64,000 nt of DNA, taken from Ga0077523 sp038324085 (GTDB taxonomy: Bacteria > Pseudomonadota > Gammaproteobacteria > Burkholderiales > Ga0077523). The stretch spans positions 1 through 64,000 of the forward strand of contig JBBQHP010000007.1 in NCBI GenBank assembly GCA_038324085.1, read 5' to 3'. Positions 54,628 through 63,512 of the stretch are shown piece after piece (positions within the stretch are counted from its first letter, which is position 1; every line of letters starts with the position of its first letter). Both the position numbers and the translations under genes were made by a program. The notes below the pieces were generated by a model that worked only from the letters and a program-made list of their open reading frames with translations, did not search any database and was not told where the DNA came from.

Positions 54628-54918
54628 CCCGTCTCCTCCCCGCAATCTTTTTTTATTTCGGGCCGAGCAGGTGACCGCGCGCAATGCCCCGCTCGCGGAT
54701 TCCGGATCGCACCGAAGGAAAAACGTGCCCGTTCACGCAGACGGATATTTACCGGGAACCCGGAAGCTTGCAACAATGATCGATCGGGCTTGACCGGCCG
54801 ATGACGTCCGGCCGGGTCGAACCCTCCGGTCGCCGTTCGCGGCCCGGTGGATCGAGCATGATTCGCCGGCGCGGCGGTCCGGCCGCGGGCAAGACCGAAG
54901 ACCACAAGGGGACTGCAC

Positions 54919-55689
54919 ATGGCAAGGCTGGAGGGAAAAGTGGCGCTGATCACGGGCGCGGGAGCGGGCATCGGGCTCGCCGCTGCCGAACTGTTCGCGC
55001 GCGAAGGCGCGAAGGTCATGCTGGCTGGGCGCACCGAGCAGTCGCTGCGCGCGGCGGTCGAACGCATCGGACCGGAAACGGCGGGCGCGGTCGTCGTGGA
55101 CGTGGCCCAACCCGAAGCGAACGAGCGCATGGTCGAGGCAGCCGTCAAGCGCTTTGGCGCACTCGACGTCTTCGTCGCCAATGCCGGGGTCGAGGGCGTC
55201 ACGGCCACGATCGAGGACTATCCGATCGACGCCTTCGACCAGGTGATCGCCATCAACGTGCGCGGCGTGTTTCTCGGCCTGAAGGCGACGTTGCCGGTGC
55301 TGCGCCGACGCGGCGGGGGCAGCATCATCGTGACCTCGTCCATCGGCGGCATCAAGGGTCGCGGCCAGGGCAATTCGGCCTACATTGCGAGCAAGCACGC
55401 GGAAGTCGGGCTGATGCGCACCGCAGCGCTGGAAAACGCGGCCCACCGCATCCGCGTCAATTGCGTGCTTCCCGGACCGATCGAGACCCGGATGATGCGC
55501 GACATCGAGGAGAGCCGCTCGCCGGGCGCGCCCGAGAAAGCGCGCGCCGCGCTGCTCGCCGGCGTGCCGCTCCGTCGCTACGGGACGCCGCAGGAAGTCG
55601 CGAATCTCATGCTGTTCCTGGCGTCCGACGATGCCAGCCTGTGCACCGGGGGCGTCTATTCGGCGGATGGCGGACTGTCCGCGATGTAG
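54919..55689 (+). CDS. SDR-family oxidoreductase
   Basis: This 256-residue classical short-chain dehydrogenase has the cofactor motif TGAGAGIG (~13-20), NAG (~89) and catalytic Ser-Tyr-Lys in VTSSIGGIKGRGQGNSAYIASK (read as two segments; Tyr ~155, Lys ~159). LPGPIETRMM (~190) follows, and the C-terminal tail is CTGGVYSADGG. LAGRTEQ at ~36-42 after the second strand suggests NADP preference. Substrate unknown. An AAGGGGA site precedes ATG 54919. The bicupin gene follows 69 bp later on the same strand, so the pair may form a degradative operon. Confidence 0.93.
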   Translation: MARLEGKVALITGAGAGIGLAAAELFAREGAKVMLAGRTEQSLRAAVERIGPETAGAVVVDVAQPEANERMVEAAVKRFGALDVFVANAGVEGVTATIEDYPIDAFDQVIAINVRGVFLGLKATLPVLRRRGGGSIIVTSSIGGIKGRGQGNSAYIASKHAEVGLMRTAALENAAHRIRVNCVLPGPIETRMMRDIEESRSPGAPEKARAALLAGVPLRRYGTPQEVANLMLFLASDDASLCTGGVYSADGGLSAM

Positions 55690-55758
55690 GCCGACTTGCC
55701 TGTTGCCACTTTGGGCTATATTCCCCGGCTGTTCCCAAACCGAAAGAACAACGACGCC

Positions 55759-56682
55759 ATGGACACGACCGCCACCGCCGCTCGCCCGCAAACCGATTCG
55801 CAGAACGCATTCACCCGGCGTGCGCGCTACCACATCGCGGAGAACGGCTTCGCGCTCACGTTTCCCCCGGTGCCGGCCCGCAAGTTCGTGCGCGAGCGCG
55901 ACGCCGCCTTCGCTGCGCAGACCCCGACCGGCGCCATCGCCCTCGACACGTCGGACGTCCTCGGCACGAAATACCCGGCCACGACGCCGACGATCCTGTG
56001 CCGCTATCTCAAGCTGCACGCCGGCGAATCGCTGCGCACCAATTTCGTCGCGTCCGGCGAGATCTTCTACGCGATGACGGGCCACGGCGAAAGCCGCAAT
56101 GGCAATGACGACATCGCCTGGGTCGCGGGCGACGTGTTCTGCTTCCCCGGCGGCGTCGAGACCGTGCACCGCGCCGGCAACCAGGACAGCCTGCTGTTCT
56201 GCGTCACCAACGAACCGCTGCTCGCGTTCGAGCGCCTGCGGGCACCGGCCCCGGGCGACGCGTTCGTCGAAACGACCCATTGGCCGGCCGCCGAGATCGA
56301 CCGCCATTTCGAGGCCGTCTGGAAGCGCCCCCTGACCCCGGACACGACCGGCGCTTCGGTGCAGTTCACCAGCCTCGCGCTGGCGCCGAGCATCAACACG
56401 ATCCCGTCGATCAACTGTTCCATCAACACGCTGGCCGCGGGTTCCGATCAGCGTCCGCATCGCCACAACGGCGCTGCCATCACACTGGCGATCCAGGGCG
56501 AAGGGGTTCATTCCAGCATCGATGGCCAGCGCATCGACTGGGTGACCGGCGCCGCGCAGATCACGCCGGCCACGATGATGCACTCCCACCATGCGCGCGG
56601 TGAGCAACGCATGCGCTCCTTCGTGATCCAGGACGAGGGTCTGCATTTCTATACCCGCACGCCGGGATTCAGCTTCGACTGA
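55759..56682 (+). CDS. Bicupin protein
   Basis: This 307-residue two-domain cupin has a first barrel at ~70-145 (LKLHAGESLRTNFVASGEIF, GDVFCFPGG). The second is at ~215-300, with RPHRHNGAAITLAIQGEG (metal-ligand histidines) and ATMMHSHHARGEQ. The first domain lacks the usual histidine pair, so only the C-terminal barrel looks metal-competent, as in several gentisate-dioxygenase-like bicupins. The reaction is not predictable. ATG 55759 starts the conserved protein; an earlier in-frame start at 55696 would add 21 residues. Confidence 0.85.
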   Translation: MDTTATAARPQTDSQNAFTRRARYHIAENGFALTFPPVPARKFVRERDAAFAAQTPTGAIALDTSDVLGTKYPATTPTILCRYLKLHAGESLRTNFVASGEIFYAMTGHGESRNGNDDIAWVAGDVFCFPGGVETVHRAGNQDSLLFCVTNEPLLAFERLRAPAPGDAFVETTHWPAAEIDRHFEAVWKRPLTPDTTGASVQFTSLALAPSINTIPSINCSINTLAAGSDQRPHRHNGAAITLAIQGEGVHSSIDGQRIDWVTGAAQITPATMMHSHHARGEQRMRSFVIQDEGLHFYTRTPGFSFD

Positions 56683-56831
56683 GTCCGGGCCCGGCGCGGG
56701 CGGCAAGCAGCAGGCGCGAGCGGCTATCCACGGCCTTTCGGATCGCCGCCGCCCGCGTCGTTTTCGGCCCCGGGCAGACCTTGCGCGGGGAACAGATCGA
56801 CCGCGACGCCAACGCGCCCGCAAGCGCCTGC

Positions 56832-57104
56832 GTGTCCACCATTCGAACCGTCCTCACGTGCCTCACCGGATTCTTCATCTTCCAGCACGGCGCGTTCGGG
56901 AAACTGCATGCCGGGGGCATTCTCACGCTCGTGGCGCTGGGTATCACAGCGCTGGCGGAGTACACCGGATTCTTCGGGCGCAGGTCCCGTTACGTCACCG
57001 CAGTCAGCTACTCGGCGACAGTGTTCTTTCACATGATCCCCGCGGTGACTGAAACGACGACACGCCTGCCACCGGGGGCCCCGACGCCGACGCGCCCGGC
57101 GTGA
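56832..57104 (+). CDS. Hypothetical membrane protein, N-terminal part
   Basis: This 90-residue reading from GTG 56832 has about three helices: TVLTCLTGFFIFQHGAFG, GGILTLVALGITALAEYTGFF and YVTAVSYSATVFFHMIPAV. It then runs into an unnatural Pro/Thr-rich end (GAPTPTRPA). The family is not recognised. The next reading frame continues with a credible fourth helix, so a frameshift in the G/C-run near 57075 probably splits one gene. If real as written, the two products are translationally coupled (GTGA). Confidence 0.5.
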   Translation: MSTIRTVLTCLTGFFIFQHGAFGKLHAGGILTLVALGITALAEYTGFFGRRSRYVTAVSYSATVFFHMIPAVTETTTRLPPGAPTPTRPA

Positions 57105-57337
57105 AGCTGATCGGGGCCGTGCTGTTCGTCACGTTTCTGATCGGCGCCGTGCTGCAGGTACGGTACCTGCGCGGCCCGGGGCGCAACGAAGGGACGACCC
57201 CCGGGTGCCTTCGGTACCGCCCGAGTCCGCTGAGTCCGGGTTGTGGAGCCGTTGCGCACGAGTCATCCGGGTGGATCAGGAGCTCATTCACCCTGCATGA
57301 CGCAAGGGTTATCTGCGCACGCAGCGGCGGTCGATGA
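57101..57337 (+). CDS. Hypothetical membrane protein, possible C-terminal part of a frameshifted gene
   Basis: This 78-residue reading starts at GTG 57101, overlapping the preceding stop. It has one helix, KLIGAVLFVTFLIGAVLQV, followed by RYLRGPGR and an unconserved tail. Reading this frame upstream gives DADAPGVKLIGAV, which joins naturally onto the preceding frame after TRLPPGAP. This suggests one four-helix membrane protein broken by an indel. Evidence for a separate gene is weak. Confidence 0.35.
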   Translation: MKLIGAVLFVTFLIGAVLQVRYLRGPGRNEGTTPGCLRYRPSPLSPGCGAVAHESSGWIRSSFTLHDARVICARSGGR

Positions 57338-57423
57338 CGCAATGCGGCGAAACCTTTTGGTCATTCCGGGTTCGTATGCCTGTCGTCGCATCGGCGATCA
57401 ACCACTACCCGAGGGGAACAACC

Positions 57424-57906
57424 ATGTCGTTCAAGTCTTATCTGTCGCTTGCCGCACTATGTACCATCGCCATTGCCGCCGGCCCCGCAGCCGCCCAGGA
57501 CACCAAGCAGGTGATCAATCTCGCCACGGCCAAGAAGATGGCCGACGGATGCGAGCAGAAGGCCAAAGCCGAAGGCTGGAAGATGGTCATCGCCGTGGTC
57601 GATGACGGCGGCAACCTGAAGTACCTGTCGCGCATGGACGGATCGTTCCTGGTGAGCGTGAAGATCGCACAGGGCAAGGCCGAGACCTCGGCAAGAGTGC
57701 CGGTGTCATCGCGGAAATGGGGCGAGATCTCGACGACGGTGAAGGGTCTCGACCTCGTGCCCGGCATGGTCAGCTTCGCCGGGGGTCTGCCGATCATGGC
57801 AGGCAGCTCGCATCTGGGCGGCCTGGGTGTGTCCGGCGGCTCTGCCGATCAGGATGAACAGTGCGCGCAGGCCGGTCTGGATGCGGTCAAGGACGTGCTG
57901 AAGTAA
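57424..57906 (+). CDS. Secreted GlcG/HbpS-family (DUF336) haem-binding-like protein
   Basis: This 160-residue protein has a signal peptide (~1-24, ending AAAQD). A single GlcG/HbpS domain follows: INLATAKKMADGCEQKAKA, MVIAVVDDGGNLKYLSRMDG and the glycine-rich end GGLGVSGGSADQDEQCAQAG. Family members bind haem or small cofactors extracellularly or modulate sensor kinases; many are uncharacterised. GAGGGG lies just before ATG 57424. It appears monocistronic and is followed by a compound hairpin at 57921-57962. Confidence 0.9.
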   Translation: MSFKSYLSLAALCTIAIAAGPAAAQDTKQVINLATAKKMADGCEQKAKAEGWKMVIAVVDDGGNLKYLSRMDGSFLVSVKIAQGKAETSARVPVSSRKWGEISTTVKGLDLVPGMVSFAGGLPIMAGSSHLGGLGVSGGSADQDEQCAQAGLDAVKDVLK

Positions 57907-57920
57907 CCCTGCACCAGCCA

Positions 57921-57962
57921 GGGCGATCGGGCTCGGATCCGTCATGGATCGATCGATCGCCC
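57921..57962. terminator. Nested hairpin after the DUF336 gene
   Basis: GGGCGATCG (57921-57929) pairs perfectly with CGATCGCCC (57954-57962). Inside it GATCC and GGATC form a second short stem. It starts 15 bp after the stop codon, as expected for a transcription terminator, but lacks a T-run. Confidence 0.5.
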
Positions 57963-58132
57963 GAATTCGATGAAGATCCGGTTGCGGCGCGCACTCGATG
58001 TCGCGGGCCGCTGCCGGCGCGGTGCGAAGCGAAGCATCTTCGTGGCCGGACGAATGCTCGCCGCCGGCGACTCGGGCCGCCTGTTCGCGAAGCTCGACAG
58101 GGTCCGACGGGCGCCGGATTTCAGGAGGTCGC

Positions 58133-58675
58133 ATGTCTCAACATGACAGATTCGAATTGCACGTCCCCGTCCAGCCGATCGACCACGTGCTCGGCTCGCC
58201 GCAGGCGCAGGTCACGGTCGTGGAATACGGCGACTTCGAGTGTCCCAATTGCAAGGCCGCGGCCCCGGGGCTCAAACTGCTGCTGAAGAGATTCGAGGCC
58301 AAGGTGCGCGTGGTCTATCGCCACTTTCCGCTCGAGGAGGTGCATCCGCACGCGCTGCTTGCAGCCCAGGCCGCGGAAGCCGCGGCGGCACAGGACCGGT
58401 TCTGGCCGATGCACGACCTGTTGTTCGAGAATCAGAACCACCTCAAGCCGAATCAGCTGCGCGGCTATGCCGATCATCTCGAACTCGACCTGACGCGCTT
58501 CGATGCCGAACTGGCCGACCAGGTCTACCTGCAGCGCGTACGCGAGCAGATCGAAGGCGGACGGCGCAGCGGCGTGCACGGTACCCCGGCATTCTTCGTC
58601 AATGGAACGATCCAGGACGTCTCGTTCGGGATGGAGGCCCTGTTCGACGCGGTGGAATCGGTGCTTCGCCGCTGA
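58133..58675 (+). CDS. DsbA-family thioredoxin-like protein
   Basis: This 180-residue thioredoxin-fold protein has an active site CPNC (Cys37-Cys40) in EYGDFECPNC, and VYRHFPLEEVHPHALLAAQA (~61-80). The cis-proline loop is VHGTPAFFVNG (~150-160). No signal peptide is seen, so it is cytoplasmic, like the DSBA-like/NhaA-fused group of oxidoreductases rather than true periplasmic DsbA. An AGGAGG site six bases before fixes ATG 58133. The FrhB-like gene converges from the other side, 25 bp away. Confidence 0.9.
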   Translation: MSQHDRFELHVPVQPIDHVLGSPQAQVTVVEYGDFECPNCKAAAPGLKLLLKRFEAKVRVVYRHFPLEEVHPHALLAAQAAEAAAAQDRFWPMHDLLFENQNHLKPNQLRGYADHLELDLTRFDAELADQVYLQRVREQIEGGRRSGVHGTPAFFVNGTIQDVSFGMEALFDAVESVLRR

Positions 58676-58700
58676 CCTCGAGACGCATCGTCGGGCCCCA

Positions 58701-59981
58701 TCAGCGTCGCTCGTCGTCCCTCGGCAGCAGGCCGTAGCGTTCCACCAACGACCATATGTGCGGCGGCACCATGCTCTTCAGGCGCCGTGGATGTTCGCGC
58801 CGCAGGTGGACGATCGTCTCCACGGCTTTCATCTCGACCCGCGAGCGCGCGAATTCGAGACCGCGAGGACCGATCCGGGGCATCAGCCAGCCCACGATCG
58901 GACGCAGCCAGTCGGGCATGCGGCGCAGCGGCAGGCCACCGGCCGCCCGTTCCACGTTCGCGAGAAAGCCTCTGACCGGGCCATGGCGCTTGCCGGCGCT
59001 CCCCGGCGCCGAGAGGCGAATCTCGTCGCCGAGCAGCGCCAGCAGTTCTTCACCGCGTTCGTTGCGCACGAGCAACCATTGCTCGCCCTGACCGCCCATG
59101 TAGCCCACCGTGATGTCGGCGAGGACATTGGTGTAATCGACACACGTCCGGCACGTCAGCGGAAAGAAGTCGTTCGGCAGCTGCGACAGCGGCAGCATCA
59201 GGAACGGAATCGCCCTCACGCGTCCGTCGCTGAAGCGCAGTTCCACCCTGTAGTCGGCGCGGAACTCGAGATACGTGATCGTGTCCGGATCGTCGGACAG
59301 CAGCGCAAGGAATTGGTGGAAGCGCTCAGTGGTGGTGTTGTCGGAACACGGGGTGCCGATGACGTGCAGTCGCTCGAATCCGAGCTCCTGCTCCAGCGCG
59401 CGCAACGCGTACACTTGGCAGGGAATGCCGATGATGGCGAGGCGCTTGTAGCCTCGGGCCCGCGCCGGTTCGAGCAGCGCGAGCAGCGGCGCGTAGCCCA
59501 TGCGCATGCCCCGGCACTGCGCCATTTCGGCGGCCGTGGTGACCAGTACCGGAACCGGTCGCCATCGGTCATCGGGGTCGGGCGCCATGGTGAGCACTGC
59601 ATCGACCGCGCCCGTTTCGAGCAGGCGTTCGCCGATGCGCGTCACGATGCCGGTCCACTGCGCACCTGGCCGCGGCGCCACGAGCGCCGCGCGCACCATG
59701 CGACGAAACGGCCCGAAATGCAGTTCGTCCGGGCGCTCCGGATCCCGCGCGCGTCCGTGCACGTGGGCTTCGAGGCCGGCGTAGTCGGGCTTGATGAACT
59801 GGCAGGCGCGGCCGCAACGTTTCGGATCGGACGATCGCGAGATGCCGCAGTCCGTGCACATTTCGCGCGCCACGGCCGGCGCGAAGCCTGGCGCCCGCCC
59901 GGGGTCGGTGGTTGCATCGATCGAGCGCAAGGTGCGGGCGGTGCCGGGAACGCAGACCTTTCCATTGTCTCCTGAATCCAT
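58701..59981 (-). CDS. Coenzyme F420 hydrogenase/dehydrogenase beta-subunit (FrhB/BciB-like) flavin Fe-S reductase
   Basis: This 426-residue protein has an N-terminal cysteine-rich region (MCTDCGISRSSD, CGRACQFIKPDY; ~40-70) and VHGRARDPERPDELHFG. That is the pattern of FrhB-family proteins related to BciB (8-vinyl reductase of chlorophyll synthesis). Further marks are IGIPCQVYALRALEQ, IGTPCSDNTTTERF and the Fe-S-like FPLTCRTCVDYTN (~285). It would use flavin and [4Fe-4S] clusters to reduce a substrate with ferredoxin. Pigment genes are not visible nearby, so a different polyprenyl or tetrapyrrole substrate is possible. ATG 59981 was preferred over a longer start that adds 34 unconserved residues. 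Confidence 0.85.
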   Translation of the reverse strand: MDSGDNGKVCVPGTARTLRSIDATTDPGRAPGFAPAVAREMCTDCGISRSSDPKRCGRACQFIKPDYAGLEAHVHGRARDPERPDELHFGPFRRMVRAALVAPRPGAQWTGIVTRIGERLLETGAVDAVLTMAPDPDDRWRPVPVLVTTAAEMAQCRGMRMGYAPLLALLEPARARGYKRLAIIGIPCQVYALRALEQELGFERLHVIGTPCSDNTTTERFHQFLALLSDDPDTITYLEFRADYRVELRFSDGRVRAIPFLMLPLSQLPNDFFPLTCRTCVDYTNVLADITVGYMGGQGEQWLLVRNERGEELLALLGDEIRLSAPGSAGKRHGPVRGFLANVERAAGGLPLRRMPDWLRPIVGWLMPRIGPRGLEFARSRVEMKAVETIVHLRREHPRRLKSMVPPHIWSLVERYGLLPRDDERR

Positions 59982-60148
59982 GCCGGCGGGACCACGAGAC
60001 TGCGCCCGTCCCGGCGGCCGCTGCGGGAAGCCGGATCGCCGCGTATTCATGACCCACGCACGCGCGGCCTTCGCTAACATCACGGATCCCGGGCGAGTCC
60101 GGCGTCGGACCGCGGCGCCCGCCCCTGTCCACTGAACTACGGCACCGA

Positions 60149-61312
60149 ATGACCCAACTCGCTCCGCTCCCCGCAGACCTACTCCCGCCCGGCGTACGCG
60201 CCCGCTTCATCGACGACATCAACGGCCTCAGGATGCACATGCTCGAGGCGGGCCACGAAACGCCCGACCGGCCCTGCGTACTGCTGCTGCATGGTTTTCC
60301 GGAGCTCGCCTACAGCTGGCGCAAGGTGATGCCAGCCCTCGCGGCAGCCGGCTATCACGTGATCGCCCCCGACCAGCGCGGCTACGGCAGGACCACGGGC
60401 TGGGACGGCGACTACGACGGCGACGTCGGCTCGTTCCGCATGCTCAATCTCGTACGCGATGCGACCACACTGTTGTCGGCACTCGGGCAGCGGTCGGTGG
60501 TGTCGGTCGTGGGCCACGACTTCGGGTCACCGGTGGCGGCGTGGTGCGCATTGCTGCGCCCCGATGTGTTCCGCTCGGTCGTCATGATGAGTGCGCCCTT
60601 CGCGGGGCCGCCGCCGTTGCCGTTCGACACCGCCAGGGCGGCCCGTTCGGCGCCGGAGGCCGTCGACATCCATGCCGCACTGGCCGCGCTGCCGCGACCG
60701 CGCAAACACTATCAGTGGTACTACTCGACGCGCGAGGCGGATGCGGACATGCACGACTGCCCGCAGGGCCTGCACGATTTCCTGCGGGCCTACTACCACT
60801 TCAAGAGCGCCGACTGGCGCCAGAACCAGCCGTTCCCGCTGCAGTCGTGGAGCGCCTCCGAACTGGCAAAGCTGCCGACCTACTACGTCATGGATCTCGA
60901 TCGCAACATGGCCCAGACCGTCGCGCCGGAAATGCCCTCGCCGGCCGATATCGCGGCATGCCGGTGGTTGCCCGACGACGAATTGCGCGTGTACAGCACC
61001 GAATACCGGCGGACCGGATTCCAGGGCGGATTGCAGTGGTACCGCTGCGCGACCGGAGCGAAATACATCGGCGAACTGCAGCTCTTCTCGGGACGCACCA
61101 TCGACGTGCCGTCCCTGTTCATCGCGGGGCACAGCGACTGGGGCGTCTACCAGAAGCCCGGGGACATCGAGAAGATGCAGAGCCGGATATGCACCCGGAT
61201 GATGGATTGTCACCTGCTGAACGGCGCGGGTCATTGGGTACAGCAGGAGCAGCCGGAGGAGGTGAGCCGTCTCCTCCTGCACTTCCTGGAACGGCAGGGT
61301 CCACCCCGCTGA
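60149..61312 (+). CDS. Epoxide hydrolase-like alpha/beta hydrolase
   Basis: This 387-residue alpha/beta hydrolase has LLHGFPELAYSWR (~48-60; HGFP oxyanion motif), APDQRGYGRT (~72-81) and nucleophile Asp124 in VVGHDFGSPVAAW. A cap region carries tyrosines, including HYQWYYSTREAD. The catalytic histidine is His362 in GAGHWVQQEQPEEV. Asp nucleophile plus HGFPE is the signature of epoxide hydrolases and haloalkane-type relatives rather than esterases. The natural substrate is unknown. It is monocistronic, upstream of the HxlR regulator with its own strong operator. Confidence 0.9.
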   Translation: MTQLAPLPADLLPPGVRARFIDDINGLRMHMLEAGHETPDRPCVLLLHGFPELAYSWRKVMPALAAAGYHVIAPDQRGYGRTTGWDGDYDGDVGSFRMLNLVRDATTLLSALGQRSVVSVVGHDFGSPVAAWCALLRPDVFRSVVMMSAPFAGPPPLPFDTARAARSAPEAVDIHAALAALPRPRKHYQWYYSTREADADMHDCPQGLHDFLRAYYHFKSADWRQNQPFPLQSWSASELAKLPTYYVMDLDRNMAQTVAPEMPSPADIAACRWLPDDELRVYSTEYRRTGFQGGLQWYRCATGAKYIGELQLFSGRTIDVPSLFIAGHSDWGVYQKPGDIEKMQSRICTRMMDCHLLNGAGHWVQQEQPEEVSRLLLHFLERQGPPR

Positions 61313-61392
61313 GGGACCGCTCGTAGTGCCGGCTCGATGTGCGCCGGTCAATCCATCCGTCCCGTTTCCCGCACCGGACCAGGCCGTTTCAC

Positions 61393-61419
61393 CAGTAACT
61401 TGCATGATGAAAGTTACTG
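61393..61419. promoter_or_regulatory. HxlR-type operator (perfect 9-bp inverted repeat)
   Basis: CAGTAACTT (61393-61401) and AAGTTACTG (61411-61419) are perfect reverse complements with a 9-bp spacer. It is 16 bp upstream of the HxlR-gene start and A/T-rich in a G/C-rich genome. HxlR regulators often bind GTAAC/GTTAC-type palindromes and repress their own operons, so this is the probable autoregulatory site controlling the MATE exporter. Confidence 0.8.
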
Positions 61420-61434
61420 AGCCATCATGCCGGC

Positions 61435-61983
61435 ATGAAACACAAGAACTTCGCACGGATGGCCTGCCCGGTAGCCCGCGGACTCGAGCGGGTCGGCGAG
61501 TGGTGGAGCATCCTGATCATCCGCGATGCGCTGCATGGGCTGACACGTTTCGACCAGTTCGAGCAGAGCCTCGGCATCGCGCCGAACATGCTGACGCGAC
61601 GGCTCGCTGCGCTGGTAAGGTCGGGGATGCTCGAGCGGCGCCGTTACAGCGAGCGTCCGCCACGCTACGAATACGTGCTGACCGAGCGGGGACGGGATTT
61701 CAAGCCGGTCATCGTCGCGATGCACGCGTGGGGTAACAAGCACTTTGCGCCGGAGGGCGCCAGCGTCCTGCTGATGAATGCGCGTACCGGCGAACCCGCA
61801 GATCCGGTGCTGGTCGATCGCAACAGCAAGCGTCCGCTGGAGGACACCGAATTCCTGCTCGCGCCCGGACCGGCCGCGACCCCGCTGGTCGGTGCGAAAC
61901 TGGCGAAGAGCCAATGGGGCGTGCCGCGCGGCGCGCCGGCACCGGCCGCGACCCGACCCCGCAAGAGGCGAACCGGAACGTGA
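61435..61983 (+). CDS. HxlR-family transcriptional regulator
   Basis: This 182-residue MarR-like winged-helix regulator of the HxlR family has CPVARGLERVGEWWSILIIRDAL (~11-33; two joined motifs with the N-terminal cysteine typical of the group). IAPNMLTRRLAALVRSGMLE (~43-62) is the recognition helix, and RYEYVLTERGRDFKPVIVAM (~76-95) the wing and dimer helix. The C-terminal ~70 residues are a long variable tail, often seen in this subgroup. It overlaps the MATE gene start (GTGA), so it forms a regulator-exporter operon. Cys11 could sense oxidants or electrophiles, which is inference. Confidence 0.93.
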   Translation: MKHKNFARMACPVARGLERVGEWWSILIIRDALHGLTRFDQFEQSLGIAPNMLTRRLAALVRSGMLERRRYSERPPRYEYVLTERGRDFKPVIVAMHAWGNKHFAPEGASVLLMNARTGEPADPVLVDRNSKRPLEDTEFLLAPGPAATPLVGAKLAKSQWGVPRGAPAPAATRPRKRRTGT

Positions 61984-63392
61984 GCACGATCCTCGCCCCG
62001 GCGGTCCCCGGCGCACCCGTGCGTGCCGCGATGAACCCCCGCACACGCCTGTTGCTCGAAGGGCGGATCGTGCCGACCCTGCTGCTGCTCGCCTGGCCAA
62101 ACATCCTGGTGATGCTCGCGCAGGCCGCCACCGGATTGGTCGAGACGTGGTTCGTCTCGCGTCTCGGCACCGATGCGCTGGCGGGCATGGCGCTCGTGTT
62201 CCCGGGTTTCATGATGATGCAGATGCTCTCGGGCGGCGCGGTCGGTGGTGGAATCTCGTCGGCCATCGCGCGTGCGCTGGGCGCCGGGCGACGCGAGGTC
62301 GCAGATGCGCTGGTGCTGCACGCGATCGTCGTCAACATCGGGCTCGGACTGTTGTTCACCGTGGCGGTGATCGCTCTCGGACGACCGCTGTATGCCAGCA
62401 TGGGCGGGACCGGTGCATCCCTGGATGCCGCGCTCGCCTATTCGAATATCGTGTTCGCCGGCGCCGGGCTGGTGTGGTTCATGAACGCCCTCGCGAGCGT
62501 GCTGCGCGGCACCGGCAACATGATGGTGCCGTCGATCGCCATCAGCGTCGGCTTCGTGCTCCTCGTGCCGTTGTCCCCGGTGCTCATCTTCGGCTTCGGT
62601 CCGGTTCCGGCGCTGGGCATCGTCGGCGGCGGCGTCGCCGTCCTGGTCACGCTGCTGGTGAGCACGGTCATCATGGCGTGGTATCTCTGGACCGGCCGGG
62701 CAGTCGTGCAGCCGCGTCTGACCCCATTGCGCAAGGACCTGTTCGTCGACATCCTCAGGGTCGGCGCAGTCGGGTCCGTCAGCACGCTGCAGACCACGGT
62801 CGTGTTCATGCTGACAACGACCCTCGTGGGTGCGGCCGCCGGCGCGGAAGCGGTGGCCGGCTACGGCACCGGTGCTCGCCTCGAGTATCTGCTCATTCCG
62901 CTGGTGTTCGGACTCGGCGCGCCGCTCGTGGCGCTCGTCGGGACCAACATCGGCGCCGGTCAGCGCGACCGCGCGCTGCGCATCGCGCTGACCGGCGGTG
63001 CCCTCGCATTCGCGGCGAGCGAAGTGATCGGCCTCGCCGCCGCCTTCTGGCCCCATGCGTGGCTCGGCCTGTTCGGTACCGACCCGCTCATGATCGAAAC
63101 CGGATCGGCGTATCTGCGCTGGGTCGGGCCGACCTACGGGTTCTTCGGCCTGGGCCTCGCTCTGTATTTCGCGTCGCAGGGCGCCGGCCGCCTGCTCTGG
63201 CCGCTGGTGAGCGGCTTCCTGCGACTGCTGATCGCCGTCGGCGGCGGCTGGCTGGCGCTGCGCGTGACCGGCTCGCTCGCGGCCCTGTTCGCAGCGCTTG
63301 CCGTCGGCCTCGTCGTCTACGGCATTTCCCTCGCCGTGGCGGTCCGCTCCGGTGCCTGGTTCGCCGGCACTGCCGCCACGCGGAATCGCTAG
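61980..63392 (+). CDS. MATE family efflux transporter
   Basis: This 470-residue inner-membrane drug/sodium or proton antiporter has twelve expected TM helices. The two half-repeats contain LLLAWPNILVMLAQAATGLV (~33-52), SRLGTDALAGMALVFPG and, in the second half, GAVGSVSTLQTTVVFMLTTT and YGTGARLEYLLIPLVFGLG. GTG 61980 overlaps the regulator stop by 4 bp; ATG 62031 is a possible alternative and keeps all TM helices. Control by the upstream HxlR operator suggests induction by a toxic compound; the substrate is unknown. Confidence 0.92.
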   Translation: MSTILAPAVPGAPVRAAMNPRTRLLLEGRIVPTLLLLAWPNILVMLAQAATGLVETWFVSRLGTDALAGMALVFPGFMMMQMLSGGAVGGGISSAIARALGAGRREVADALVLHAIVVNIGLGLLFTVAVIALGRPLYASMGGTGASLDAALAYSNIVFAGAGLVWFMNALASVLRGTGNMMVPSIAISVGFVLLVPLSPVLIFGFGPVPALGIVGGGVAVLVTLLVSTVIMAWYLWTGRAVVQPRLTPLRKDLFVDILRVGAVGSVSTLQTTVVFMLTTTLVGAAAGAEAVAGYGTGARLEYLLIPLVFGLGAPLVALVGTNIGAGQRDRALRIALTGGALAFAASEVIGLAAAFWPHAWLGLFGTDPLMIETGSAYLRWVGPTYGFFGLGLALYFASQGAGRLLWPLVSGFLRLLIAVGGGWLALRVTGSLAALFAALAVGLVVYGISLAVAVRSGAWFAGTAATRNR

Positions 63393-63512
63393 CAATGCCG
63401 TATACGACGAGTGCAGTTTCCCGGTCCGGCCGGCTTGCCTGCCCGGGCGCACTCGTGACGACGAAATACCGTCTGCCCCTCGAATGATCGTGAGCCCCCG
63501 GAGAAGCCAGCC

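Noticed and set aside
56669..57032. Two minus-strand ORFs (56669-56965 and 56724-57032)
   Set aside because: Both are antisense to the helix-coding plus-strand reading and lack membrane, signal or family features.
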